NCBI GenBank assembly: GCA_035387885.1
Contig: DAOOOW010000021.1
Coordinates: 1 to 17,616 of the forward strand
Direction of reading: 5' to 3'
Length of the DNA stretch: 17,616 nt
Origin: DAOOOW01 sp035387885
Lineage (GTDB): Bacteria > Patescibacteriota > Patescibacteriia > UBA2196
Shown here one piece after another: positions 1-6,115 of this stretch. Both the position numbers and the translations under genes were made by a program. The notes beneath the pieces are model-generated. The model searched no databases, was not told where the DNA came from, and saw only the letters and a program-made list of their open reading frames with translations. Positions within the stretch are counted from its first letter, which is position 1. Each line of letters opens with the position of its first letter.

Positions 1-5
1 CATAG

Positions 6-30
6 ATCTTTATTCTAACCGAATAAAGAT
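6..30. repeat. Perfect 10-bp inverted repeat at window edge
   Basis: ATCTTTATTC (6-15) pairs exactly with GAATAAAGAT (21-30) around a 5-nt loop. No T-run follows on either strand, so it does not look like a standard terminator. The 80 bases between it and the next hairpin hold no gene I can support. It may belong to a gene or leader outside the window. Confidence 0.5.
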
Positions 31-109
31 TGCATTTCAAAAGGGAATCGGGGTGAGCGCCAAAAATCTCATGAAAATTAAAATAATCAATGTCACTCCC
101 AAGGTTTAC

Positions 110-149
110 AAACTAAAAATCAGAGCCAAATAGCTCTGATTTTTAGTTT
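110..149 (-). terminator. Terminator of the infC-rpmI-rplT operon
   Basis: A 17-bp perfect inverted repeat (110-126 with 133-149, 6-nt loop CAAATA) starts 12 bases past the rplT stop codon on the leftward strand. The distal arm carries the run of five T. The stem is symmetric, so it could also stop rightward transcripts. Confidence 0.85.
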
Positions 150-161
150 TATAATCTAATT

Positions 162-515
162 TTATTTAGTTGTTTGCGCATTTTCTAATATTTTGGCAAA
201 AATTTCTGGATTTTCTTTAGCCAAAGTGGCTAATATTTTTCTATCTAATGTGATGGCTTGTTTTTTAAGGCTATTAATAAATTTTGAATAAGAAATACCT
301 TTTTCTTTAGTAGCCGCGGATAAATTAATTTGCCACAAACCTCGGTTGGTTCTTTTTTTAGCTCGGCGATCTCTGAAAGCATAAACACCTGCTTTTTTTA
401 CAGCAGTTTTGGCTTGTTTAATTAAATTTTTTCTGCCCCACATAAAGCCTTTAGTTTGGCTAAGGACAGCACGTCTTTTTTTAGTTCTAACATTACCTCG
501 TTTAACTCTTGGCAT
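162..515 (-). CDS. rplT: 50S ribosomal protein L20
   Basis: L20 binds 23S rRNA early in assembly of the large ribosomal subunit. The 117-residue product has the usual L20 length and the family N-terminus MPRVKRGNVRTKKRR, followed by a basic helical tail and a globular C-terminal half. I chose the ATG at 515. The upstream ATG at 551 would add 12 residues that no L20 has, and it lies in the short rpmI-rplT gap. It is the last gene of infC-rpmI-rplT, followed directly by a strong terminator. In many bacteria L20 represses this operon by binding its leader. I see no clear L20-binding leader fold here. Identification is firm. Confidence 0.97.
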   Translation of the reverse strand: MPRVKRGNVRTKKRRAVLSQTKGFMWGRKNLIKQAKTAVKKAGVYAFRDRRAKKRTNRGLWQINLSAATKEKGISYSKFINSLKKQAITLDRKILATLAKENPEIFAKILENAQTTK

Positions 516-562
516 ATAATATAAATTAACAAGTAGTAGTTTTTTAACCACTAGTTGTTCAA

Positions 563-751
563 TTATTTAATAAATCTCATAATGTTTTTAGTCGTTCCTT
601 TGGTTAACAAAATATCATTTCTTTTACTTCTGGTGGTTTTACCTGGTTCTTTAGCATTCAAATGACTTTGACCATTTTTTCTTTTAATAATTTTACCATT
701 TTTAGTGACTTTAAATCTTTTGGTCATGGATTTCACAGTTTTATGTTTCAT
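563..751 (-). CDS. rpmI: 50S ribosomal protein L35
   Basis: L35 is a small basic protein of the large ribosomal subunit. The 62-residue product matches the family in length and pattern: KHKTVKSMTKRFKVTKNGKI near the start, then a SHL motif (residues 29-31) and a Lys/Arg-rich second half. It lies between infC and rplT in the order conserved across bacteria, 47 bases ahead of the L20 start. The ATG at 751 gives the normal N-terminus. No clear Shine-Dalgarno is visible. Confidence 0.95.
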   Translation of the reverse strand: MKHKTVKSMTKRFKVTKNGKIIKRKNGQSHLNAKEPGKTTRSKRNDILLTKGTTKNIMRFIK

Positions 752-756
752 ATAAC

Positions 757-813
757 ATAGAAGCGAATTAACGCGAATAAATTTATAGATAGAAGTGAAT
801 TAAGGCGAATAAA
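757..813. repeat. 25-nt imperfect direct repeat between infC and rpmI
   Basis: Positions 757-781 and 789-813 match at 23 of 25 bases. Each copy contains a GAATTAA-cGCGAATAAA core. The copies fill almost the whole gap between infC and rpmI, so they lie inside the operon mRNA. The role is unknown. It looks like a short intergenic repeat expanded by duplication. Confidence 0.6.
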
Positions 814-828
814 AACACGATATAATTT

Positions 829-1374
829 TTATTTAGGAGCAATGATTGAGGAAATTTTTCCGCCTTGTCTTTGAGGCGCTTGCATAATTGTTGATTCTTC
901 TTTAAGACTTTCCATAAAATCTTCAATTATTTTTCTGGCATTATCAGCATAGGCTTTTTCTCTGCCTTTCATAATTAATTCTACTTTGACTTGATCGCCA
1001 GCCATTAAAAATTTTTTAGCTTGATTAAGCCTGTTTTCTAAATCACCACCTTTTATTTTAAAAGAAAGTCTAACGCCTTTGATGCCTGTTTTTTTGCTAG
1101 CAATTTTTTGTTTATGAGCCAATTTTTCTTGTTCGTATTTAAATTTGCCCAAATCTATTATTTTACAAACAGGCGGATTGGCTATTGGATTAACTTCTAC
1201 TAAATCCATTTCTAATTCTTTAGCATGGATTAAGGCTTCGCTGGTTTTAATAATACCAACATTTTCACCGTTTTCATTAATTAATCGAATTTCAGGTACA
1301 CGAATCATCTCGTTGTGACGAGTTCTTTTTTCATTATCTGGTTTTTTAAAAGATTTATATCTGCGAATTTGCAT
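829..1374 (-). CDS. infC: Translation initiation factor IF-3
   Basis: IF-3 binds the 30S subunit, prevents early 50S joining and proofreads initiator tRNA and start codon. The 181-residue product has both IF-3 domains. The N-terminal domain (about 23-90) contains RVPEIRLINENGENVG and LDLVEVNPxANPPVCKIIDLGKF-like signatures. The C-terminal domain (about 95-178) carries GIKGVRLSFKIKGGD and the KVELIMKGRE segment. The first 20 residues form a short basic extension. I keep the ATG at 1374; Met23 is an alternative. The start is an ordinary ATG, not the AUU of the E. coli gene. It is the first gene of the infC-rpmI-rplT operon. Confidence 0.95.
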   Translation of the reverse strand: MQIRRYKSFKKPDNEKRTRHNEMIRVPEIRLINENGENVGIIKTSEALIHAKELEMDLVEVNPIANPPVCKIIDLGKFKYEQEKLAHKQKIASKKTGIKGVRLSFKIKGGDLENRLNQAKKFLMAGDQVKVELIMKGREKAYADNARKIIEDFMESLKEESTIMQAPQRQGGKISSIIAPK

Positions 1375-1378
1375 AAAA

Positions 1379-1427
1379 ACATTTTAACATTTTAACATTT
1401 TAACATTTTAACATTAAAAATAATGTT
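1379..1427. repeat. Tandem 8-bp repeat and hairpin in the infC leader
   Basis: Four exact copies of ATTTTAAC occupy 1381-1412, with a partial copy before them. They run into a hairpin (AACATTA 1410-1416, loop AAAA, TAATGTT 1421-1427). The block lies just upstream of the infC start codon and downstream of the tmRNA 3' end. A related AACATTTTAACAT block lies upstream of the gene at 9074-10408. Confidence 0.7.
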
Positions 1428-1461
1428 GTTATGTTTTTATGCTAATATGTTAATATGACTT

Positions 1462-1856
1462 TGGTGGAGGTGGTCGGCATTTCACCGGCGTCTAGATTTC
1501 ATCATTAAACCCTTCTACAAGTTTAGCTAGCCTTAAAGTTTCTATTTTGATTTAAAAGATTAGCCAAATAATCAAAATAAAAGCCCAAATTTTTATTAAT
1601 TAGCTGGGCGTCTAATTAACTATCTCACAGAATATAACACCAGAGTTGATTCAAGTGAGAGTCAAATCAGTCTGATGGCCAATGGTTTTTAAGCAATGGC
1701 AAAAGCTGGTTTCAAAGTTAAAGCACTTGCAATAGCAGTTACTTTTTCTTTAATAGAGCTTAAAATGTTGGCATTTATAGCCTTTTGAATGTTTAAGGAG
1801 AATTCGGCTCCGCTTGCTTGATTTAATAAAAAAATCTATCAAATTAAAACACCCCC
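1462..1856 (-). ncRNA. ssrA: tmRNA (transfer-messenger RNA)
   Basis: tmRNA rescues stalled ribosomes: it is charged with alanine, then its internal frame adds a degradation tag. The 3' end encodes CACCTCCACCA (CCA at 1464-1462). The 5' GGGGGTG (1856-1850) pairs with CACCTCC as a 7-bp acceptor stem with one G-U pair. This gives a 395-nt RNA. A T-arm-like hairpin lies at 1473-1489, with an unusual TGAAATG loop and one mismatch in the stem. An open frame ending in Ala-Phe-Ala-Ile-Ala and TAA (stop at 1691-1689) is the tag. A GGAG/CTCC stem upstream of the tag is in the place of the first pseudoknot. A promoter lies 60-90 bases upstream. The gene sits directly upstream of infC. Confidence 0.9.
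1689..1772 (-). other. tmRNA tag reading frame, unusually long
   Basis: The tag frame ends with codons for A-F-A-I-A and TAA. If translation resumes at GCC (1772-1770), the tag is 27 residues and starts Ala-Asn-Ile, which fits the common Ala-Asn start. The frame is open further upstream, so the exact resume codon is inferred. The hydrophobic end resembles known tail-specific protease and ClpXP degrons. Tags are usually about 10 residues, though some mollicutes have tags near this length. Confidence 0.65.
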
Positions 1857-1919
1857 ATATTAAAATTTTTAATTTTGAATTTTAAAATCTTAAAAAACAA
1901 AATAAATAAGGTTAAAATT

Positions 1920-1948
1920 ATTCTATACTACAACTAAGGCTATGTCAA
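1920..1948 (-). promoter_or_regulatory. tmRNA promoter
   Basis: On the leftward strand TTGACA (1948-1943) is followed after 17 bases by TAGAAT (1925-1920). Transcription would start near 1912, about 55 nt before the mature tmRNA 5' end, which fits a precursor trimmed by RNase P. Confidence 0.75.
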
Positions 1949-1982
1949 GCGAAAATGTTCATCTGCAAAACATGGCTTTGGT

Positions 1983-2360
1983 TTAATTACCCCAAAGACC
2001 GTGAATGTTGCAATAGGCTCTAGCTGTGATATTTTCTGCCTTAACCTCAAAATAAGCTTCTGGAGCCGATTCTGGGCTTAAATAATGGCGCATTAACTTA
2101 TTACCAAACAAAATCTCTAGCCATTCAATGTAGTGGGTTTCTTCCATGGGGTGAGGCACAGAACCAACTTTAACCAAGATGCCAGTTTCGGTTTTTTCAA
2201 TTATTGGCACATGTTTTTCTTGACCTTCTTCTGTTAATTTTTTTTCTTCCATTAAAGTCATATTTTGGCCACAGCAAACTAAAGTGCCGGCGCCAACGTG
2301 CGTAATTTCGACAATGTTGCCGCAAATTGGGCATTTATAGATTTGATTTAGTTGAGTCAT
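1983..2360 (-). CDS. dfx: Superoxide reductase (desulfoferrodoxin)
   Basis: The enzyme reduces superoxide to hydrogen peroxide without making oxygen, which suits anaerobes. The 125-residue protein has both iron sites of desulfoferrodoxin. The N-terminal desulforedoxin-like domain binds iron with Cys10, Cys13, Cys29 and Cys30 (CPIC and VCCG). The C-terminal catalytic domain has His50 (EKHVP), His70 and His76 (PHPMEETH), and Cys117 and His120 (CNIHGLW), the His4-Cys1 centre. The Glu-Lys pair before His50 is the known catalytic loop. Electrons probably come from a rubredoxin or similar donor; none is seen nearby. It has its own extended -10 promoter and is divergent from the orphan gene at 2449. 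Confidence 0.95.
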   Translation of the reverse strand: MTQLNQIYKCPICGNIVEITHVGAGTLVCCGQNMTLMEEKKLTEEGQEKHVPIIEKTETGILVKVGSVPHPMEETHYIEWLEILFGNKLMRHYLSPESAPEAYFEVKAENITARAYCNIHGLWGN

Positions 2361-2396
2361 AATTTTATGATTAATTTTTTATTAAATAATGTTTTA

Positions 2397-2405
2397 ATTA
2401 TAGCA
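2397..2405 (-). promoter_or_regulatory. Extended -10 promoter of the superoxide reductase gene
   Basis: The leftward strand reads TGCTATAAT (2405-2397), a perfect -10 with an extended TGn. The -35 region is weak. The start would be near 2390, leaving a leader of about 30 nt. The same TGCTATAAT occurs at the promoters near 5763, 7717 and 8673. Confidence 0.6.
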
Positions 2406-2413
2406 ATAAAAAA

Positions 2414-2442
2414 TTGAAATTAAAAGGGCGAAATGTTAAAAT
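2414..2442 (+). promoter_or_regulatory. Promoter of the 737-aa gene, giving a leaderless mRNA
   Basis: TTGAAA (2414-2419), 17-base spacer, TAAAAT (2437-2442). The ATG at 2449 begins six bases after the -10 box, so the mRNA would start at or next to the start codon. There is no Shine-Dalgarno. It overlaps the divergent superoxide reductase promoter region. Confidence 0.6.
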
Positions 2443-2448
2443 TAGGTT

Positions 2449-4662
2449 ATGATAGAAAACCAAGAAAAAATTTCTAACCCAACAAACAGTCCAGAACAAA
2501 ATTTAATTGATTTGATTAAGAGTAAACCCAAAGCCGAAGCTGTGGAAGCAAGTTTGCCAGATATTTTAAGTTTAAACAAAGAACAGTTTACCTATTTTTT
2601 AAAACATCTATCCAAATATCCTTATCGCGATGAATTGTCACAAAACTTTATTGAGCAAATTTTAAAACATGGTTTACAGCTCTCGCAAATTGTTATTGAC
2701 AAAAAATATCTGGATTTTGATATGAGAATTTTAATTGAATTGAACTATGCTCTTAGTTGTCATGATTTGAATTTTAAAAATAAACACCCGGGAGAATTAA
2801 ATATCGCTGATAAAACCTTACTAGCATTTCCCAATGTCTATAAAAAAGAATTTTCAGATGGACTATTACAATTTTGGGTTTTATATCACCAAAGCAGTAT
2901 TTTGAGTTCAGATATTATTCTTAAGGTTTTAAAGGATATGAATGCTGATCCAGAAGTAGATGATGGCTGGCGTGATCATATTATTTATGATTTAGAATAT
3001 AAAATAAAATATAATGGTTATGAAAAAGTTATTAAAAATGATCTATTAGCCGAAGATGGAGAAAACCAATTTTGTAAACAATTAAAATGGTTGAAATTTT
3101 TAAGACAAATTTTTATAAATACTTCTGGTGATGCATTTAACAAACTGATGAGAATTTTTGAAGAAGTTGAAACACAATTACCTAATCGGTTGCTCAAGGA
3201 ATATCTGCGACATATTTTAGAGGCCGAAATAACTCCCTTGCGTTATAATAGATATCTGAAATTAGATGAAAATAAAAAACCATATTTTTATGATGCCGAA
3301 ATGTCACCAGAAGATGAAACCGAAAGATTGGTGGAAGAGAGTCAATATAGTCCAACTCAGTTGGCTAACATAAGATTTCGTCGACAGACTGCTCTTGGTG
3401 TTAAAAAAATCAGTGCGGATTTTTCTGGCGTTGTTGATAAATATGGTTTAAAATACGTTTTGGATAAGCAAGACAATTTGTTAAATGTTGGTTCTGTTTT
3501 AACAGAAAATTTGCGGTCAGATATTGCCCCAGATCAAAAAGAAAAAATTATTAATGGCGCTTTAGATTTTCAAGTTTTGGCTGATCCATTTTTTGTAGAT
3601 TTAATTAAAAATGAAATGGGGATTGATTTATTGAGCTTAGACTTGCAAACACAGTTTTGGTTTATGGATTTTATTAAAGATGCTGATGATGCTAAATTTT
3701 TGCAAGTAGTGCGTTTTGTCCAGAAATATAGGGAAAATGGCATTAAAACTTTTTTAGCTTTAGAATATGGCGAAGCCAATGGGGAGAAAATTTTGTCTAT
3801 GGCTGATAAAATTCCTGCTGTGGAAGCGCAAAAAATATTTAAGGAATATGCTAATTTAATTGATAAAACTGTCTTTTTAAAAAAAGATTTACAAAAATTT
3901 TTTGTTGATAAAGAAGCTGATGAAAAAGAAAAAACATTTCCAGTCGAATTTGCCGAGGCCATTCGTCGTCGGGCTAGTGATTTATTCTTGGCTACACAAC
4001 AATTAGAACTTAAAGATCAAGATTTCGCAGCTGAAGATATTAGCACTTCTTTAGAAGCTATTAATTTATTTTTATTGATTTTCGAGGATTTTAAAGTTCA
4101 AAATAAATTTGATTTTAAATTAGAAAGACAGGAAGCTGTTACCGAACAAGACATTCCTGGTAGTGTCAGTCAAAGAATAGAATATTTTGTCATTGATAAA
4201 GAGAGCCGATCAGAATATCGTTTTAGAATTTTTGACAGACCAAAGCAAAATAAAACAGGGGAAGCTCGGCTATCTTTTACTATTGCTTTTGAAGGTAGAG
4301 GCATTAAACAAGAGAATAAAAATTTAAAAGATTTTTTTGTTCAGTCAACAACAGATTTAGAAACCAATGAAGTAACGAGAAATAAAAGTGAATTTTGTTT
4401 GCGATTAGATCTTGATATGCATTATACAAAACCAAAAATGTCTTTAGATTTTGGTCGCTATAAAAGAGAAGAAAAAGACAAAGTTTATTCAGGTGATAAA
4501 CTGGGCAATATTTTACATCAGACAACAGATGCTGGTCATCACAATGTAGATTCTTTTACAGCAGACTTTGGGCAAGAAGATATTTTTGCCCAAGTAATTA
4601 ATTTATTAGGAGAATATTTTTCTAAAGAAGTTAATTTTGAAGGGCAATCAATAGCAGCTTAG
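2449..4662 (+). CDS. Large orphan cytoplasmic protein, 737 aa
   Basis: I do not recognise this protein. It has no signal peptide and no membrane segment, is acidic and Lys/Glu-rich, and looks mainly helical up to about residue 560. The last 170 residues look richer in strands (for example around RIEYFVID and LSFTIAFEG) and contain a HH pair near residue 700. No nucleotide-binding, nuclease or protease motif is evident. The start at 2449 is supported by a -10 box six bases upstream. Codon use is AT-rich like the surrounding genes, so it seems resident. Its stop codon overlaps that of the convergent TrmB-like gene by four bases, and no terminator separates the two. It is probably lineage-restricted. 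Confidence 0.85.
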   Translation: MIENQEKISNPTNSPEQNLIDLIKSKPKAEAVEASLPDILSLNKEQFTYFLKHLSKYPYRDELSQNFIEQILKHGLQLSQIVIDKKYLDFDMRILIELNYALSCHDLNFKNKHPGELNIADKTLLAFPNVYKKEFSDGLLQFWVLYHQSSILSSDIILKVLKDMNADPEVDDGWRDHIIYDLEYKIKYNGYEKVIKNDLLAEDGENQFCKQLKWLKFLRQIFINTSGDAFNKLMRIFEEVETQLPNRLLKEYLRHILEAEITPLRYNRYLKLDENKKPYFYDAEMSPEDETERLVEESQYSPTQLANIRFRRQTALGVKKISADFSGVVDKYGLKYVLDKQDNLLNVGSVLTENLRSDIAPDQKEKIINGALDFQVLADPFFVDLIKNEMGIDLLSLDLQTQFWFMDFIKDADDAKFLQVVRFVQKYRENGIKTFLALEYGEANGEKILSMADKIPAVEAQKIFKEYANLIDKTVFLKKDLQKFFVDKEADEKEKTFPVEFAEAIRRRASDLFLATQQLELKDQDFAAEDISTSLEAINLFLLIFEDFKVQNKFDFKLERQEAVTEQDIPGSVSQRIEYFVIDKESRSEYRFRIFDRPKQNKTGEARLSFTIAFEGRGIKQENKNLKDFFVQSTTDLETNEVTRNKSEFCLRLDLDMHYTKPKMSLDFGRYKREEKDKVYSGDKLGNILHQTTDAGHHNVDSFTADFGQEDIFAQVINLLGEYFSKEVNFEGQSIAA

Positions 4663-5417
4663 ATTGGTTTAGAAATTAGCCACAAATAATCAAAAATATT
4701 TTTTAAAGAATTGCCAATATCATCATTTTCAATAATTGTAGAAATAATTTCTTTTTTTAAAGCAGTAATCACGGTTTTGTTGCCATAAACTAAAATTTGG
4801 GCTGGTAATTTTAAAAGTTCATTATCAATAATGTGGATGGCCACATTTTTTTGTTTTAAATTAGCAATGCTTTCTTGATTTAAAGAATTTTTAGAACTCA
4901 TTAAGGCCTGGGTTTTTATGCCTGCTTGAAATTGTTTATCGATATTATTATCAATTATTTTAGACATTTCAGTATTAGTTCGATCAGCATCAGAACTAAA
5001 AATTTTTAAATCTTTTTTAGTTTTTATAACATCTGCATAAATTTTCTTAAATCCGGCTAAACCTTCCAAGACACGCACGCCGGGCTTATCAAAAATTGTG
5101 TTATAGCCAATTTTAAAATCAGGCAAGATTTGCGCCAAAGTTTCTTTGGTGTTTTTTATTTCTTTTTCCTGGTTTTCCAATAAATCATTTAATTTTTCCG
5201 GGTTTTCCAAAATAAAAGTTTTTTTGCCATTTTCTTCAGTTTCCGCGATTAGATTTTTTTTAATTAGAGAATAGGCAATATTATAAGCATCGCCTCTTTT
5301 AAAAGACAATTTTTTGAGCATTTGACCCATATTAGCCTTGCCCAAAGTTAATAAAATTTCATAAAATTCTGCTTCTTTTTGGCTTAAACCCATTTGGATT
5401 AGTTGTTTTTGGTACAT
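4659..5417 (-). CDS. TrmB-family transcriptional regulator
   Basis: TrmB-type proteins are winged-helix regulators, first known as archaeal sugar sensors and common in CPR bacteria with unknown ligands. The N-terminal 80 residues fit the family: LIQMGLSQKEAEFYEILL, then a helix-turn-helix around GQMLKKLSFKRGDAYNIAYSLIKKNLI and a wing. A short coiled segment (about 85-110) precedes a C-terminal sensor-like domain (about 115-250). I use the ATG at 5417 (252 residues). The ATG eight codons earlier lies in the arm of a GC-rich hairpin. It is convergent with the 737-aa gene and overlaps its stop. Dyads at 5639-5696 could be operators. Targets cannot be told from the sequence. Confidence 0.8.
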   Translation of the reverse strand: MYQKQLIQMGLSQKEAEFYEILLTLGKANMGQMLKKLSFKRGDAYNIAYSLIKKNLIAETEENGKKTFILENPEKLNDLLENQEKEIKNTKETLAQILPDFKIGYNTIFDKPGVRVLEGLAGFKKIYADVIKTKKDLKIFSSDADRTNTEMSKIIDNNIDKQFQAGIKTQALMSSKNSLNQESIANLKQKNVAIHIIDNELLKLPAQILVYGNKTVITALKKEIISTIIENDDIGNSLKNIFDYLWLISKPI

Positions 5418-5427
5418 ATATTTTAAT

Positions 5428-5547
5428 CCCCGCCTTTTCAAGGCGGGGCCTCTCGCCCCACACCCCTTGTGGATAGTGGGGCGGAGGGGGCGGTTAATAA
5501 TATCGCCGATAGGCGGTTCCCCCCCCTCTCCTTTACAAGGATAGGGG
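5428..5547. repeat. Cluster of GC-rich palindromes upstream of the TrmB-like gene
   Basis: Four hairpins follow one another in otherwise AT-rich DNA. CCCCGCCTT (5428-5436) pairs with 5440-5448. GCCCCAC (5455-5461) pairs with 5476-5482. CGCC (5504-5507) pairs with 5512-5515 around GATA. CCCCTCTCCTT (5523-5533) pairs with 5537-5547 with one mismatch. In the leftward direction they form the leader of the TrmB-like gene, the first hairpin ending about ten bases before its ATG. No reading frame covers them. They may be REP-like repeats or a translation control element. Confidence 0.75.
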
Positions 5548-5638
5548 AGGGAGAGGTATCTGTGTATAACCCCCTATTTAACAAAATATGGCAGTGGATA
5601 ATTAATTATTATCTAATATAATTATATCGCGAAAATGA

Positions 5639-5696
5639 AATATTGTCAAATTTTTACGACAATATTATTAAACATTTTAGCCAAATATATTGGCTA
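5639..5696. promoter_or_regulatory. Two dyads between the TrmB-like gene and the cassette promoter
   Basis: AATATTGTC (5639-5647) is inverted at 5658-5666. TAGCCAA (5678-5684) is inverted at 5690-5696. Both are the size of regulator binding sites and lie upstream of the -35 box at 5743. They could be operators for the TrmB-like protein or the HTH of the Fic protein. No evidence in the sequence decides this. Confidence 0.35.
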
Positions 5697-5734
5697 TATA
5701 TAAATAAAAATGACATTTTATCCATTTTTTTATC

Positions 5735-5771
5735 GCACACTCTTGACAAATATTTTAAAGTGTGCTATAAT
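5735..5771 (+). promoter_or_regulatory. Consensus promoter of the hairpin-gene cassette
   Basis: TTGACA (5743-5748), a 17-base spacer and TATAAT (5766-5771), with an extended TGC before the -10. Both boxes are perfect. GCACACT (5735-5741) is inverted at 5759-5765, so a dyad brackets the -35 box and spacer and may be an operator. The 29 bases from -35 to -10 match the fic promoter (7697-7725) at 25 positions. Confidence 0.85.
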
Positions 5772-5777
5772 GCTTTT

Positions 5778-6115
5778 GTAAGATAAAAAGAGAAGAGAAA
5801 AACAATTTAAATAATTTGCTAAAGACAATAAGGCATATTCAAATTATTTAGTATCTTTTATATTCTCTCTTCTTTAATCAAGGAAGAGATTTCATTTTTA
5901 AAACAAAAACACAAAAGTACCTTAACAATTTAATAATTAGGATTAGTTGGTTCTTTTAGTTTCTTATGCATATGTCATCCTCGCGAAAGCGAGGATCCCA
6001 GCCATTAGGGACTTAAAAGAACCAACTAAAAATACCAAGGTTTTTCCACAAATGTGGAATAGAAAATTATTCCTTGGCAAAACTTTTTTCTCGCGCAAGC
6101 GGGAGAGGAGGGAAA
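5778..6115 (+). other. Long structured leader of the hairpin-gene cassette
   Basis: About 340 nt separate the promoter from the first start codon, and I see no convincing gene in them. The first part folds on itself: an 11-bp stem (TAAATAATTTG 5808-5818 with 5840-5850), closed further out by GAAGAGA (5792-5798) with 5866-5872. A second domain is a perfect 16-bp stem (5943-5958 with 6014-6029) enclosing a GAAA-tetraloop hairpin (5977-5996). Then come TTCCAC (6044-6049) with GTGGAA (6054-6059) inside CCAAGG (6035-6040) with CCTTGG (6072-6077), and a GCAA-tetraloop hairpin (6090-6103). Bases 5881-5940 look unpaired. It may be a regulatory leader or an RNA with its own function. Confidence 0.6.
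5976..5999. repeat. REP-like palindrome with GAAA tetraloop
   Basis: ATCCTCGC (5977-5984), loop GAAA, GCGAGGAT (5989-5996), set within TCATCC...GGATCCC. Related TCATCC palindromes occur at 6594-6645, 14258-14287 and 15733-15750. Translated, it gives a string like VILAKARIP, a known hallmark of spurious ORFs over such repeats. Confidence 0.65.

Noticed and set aside
31..109. Possible short leftward peptide (about 11 codons) or RNA between the two hairpins at the left edge
   Set aside because: Too short, without a clear promoter or SD, and its downstream context is outside the window.
516..551. Longer L20 start at 551
   Set aside because: It adds 12 non-conserved residues before the universal MPRVKRG start.
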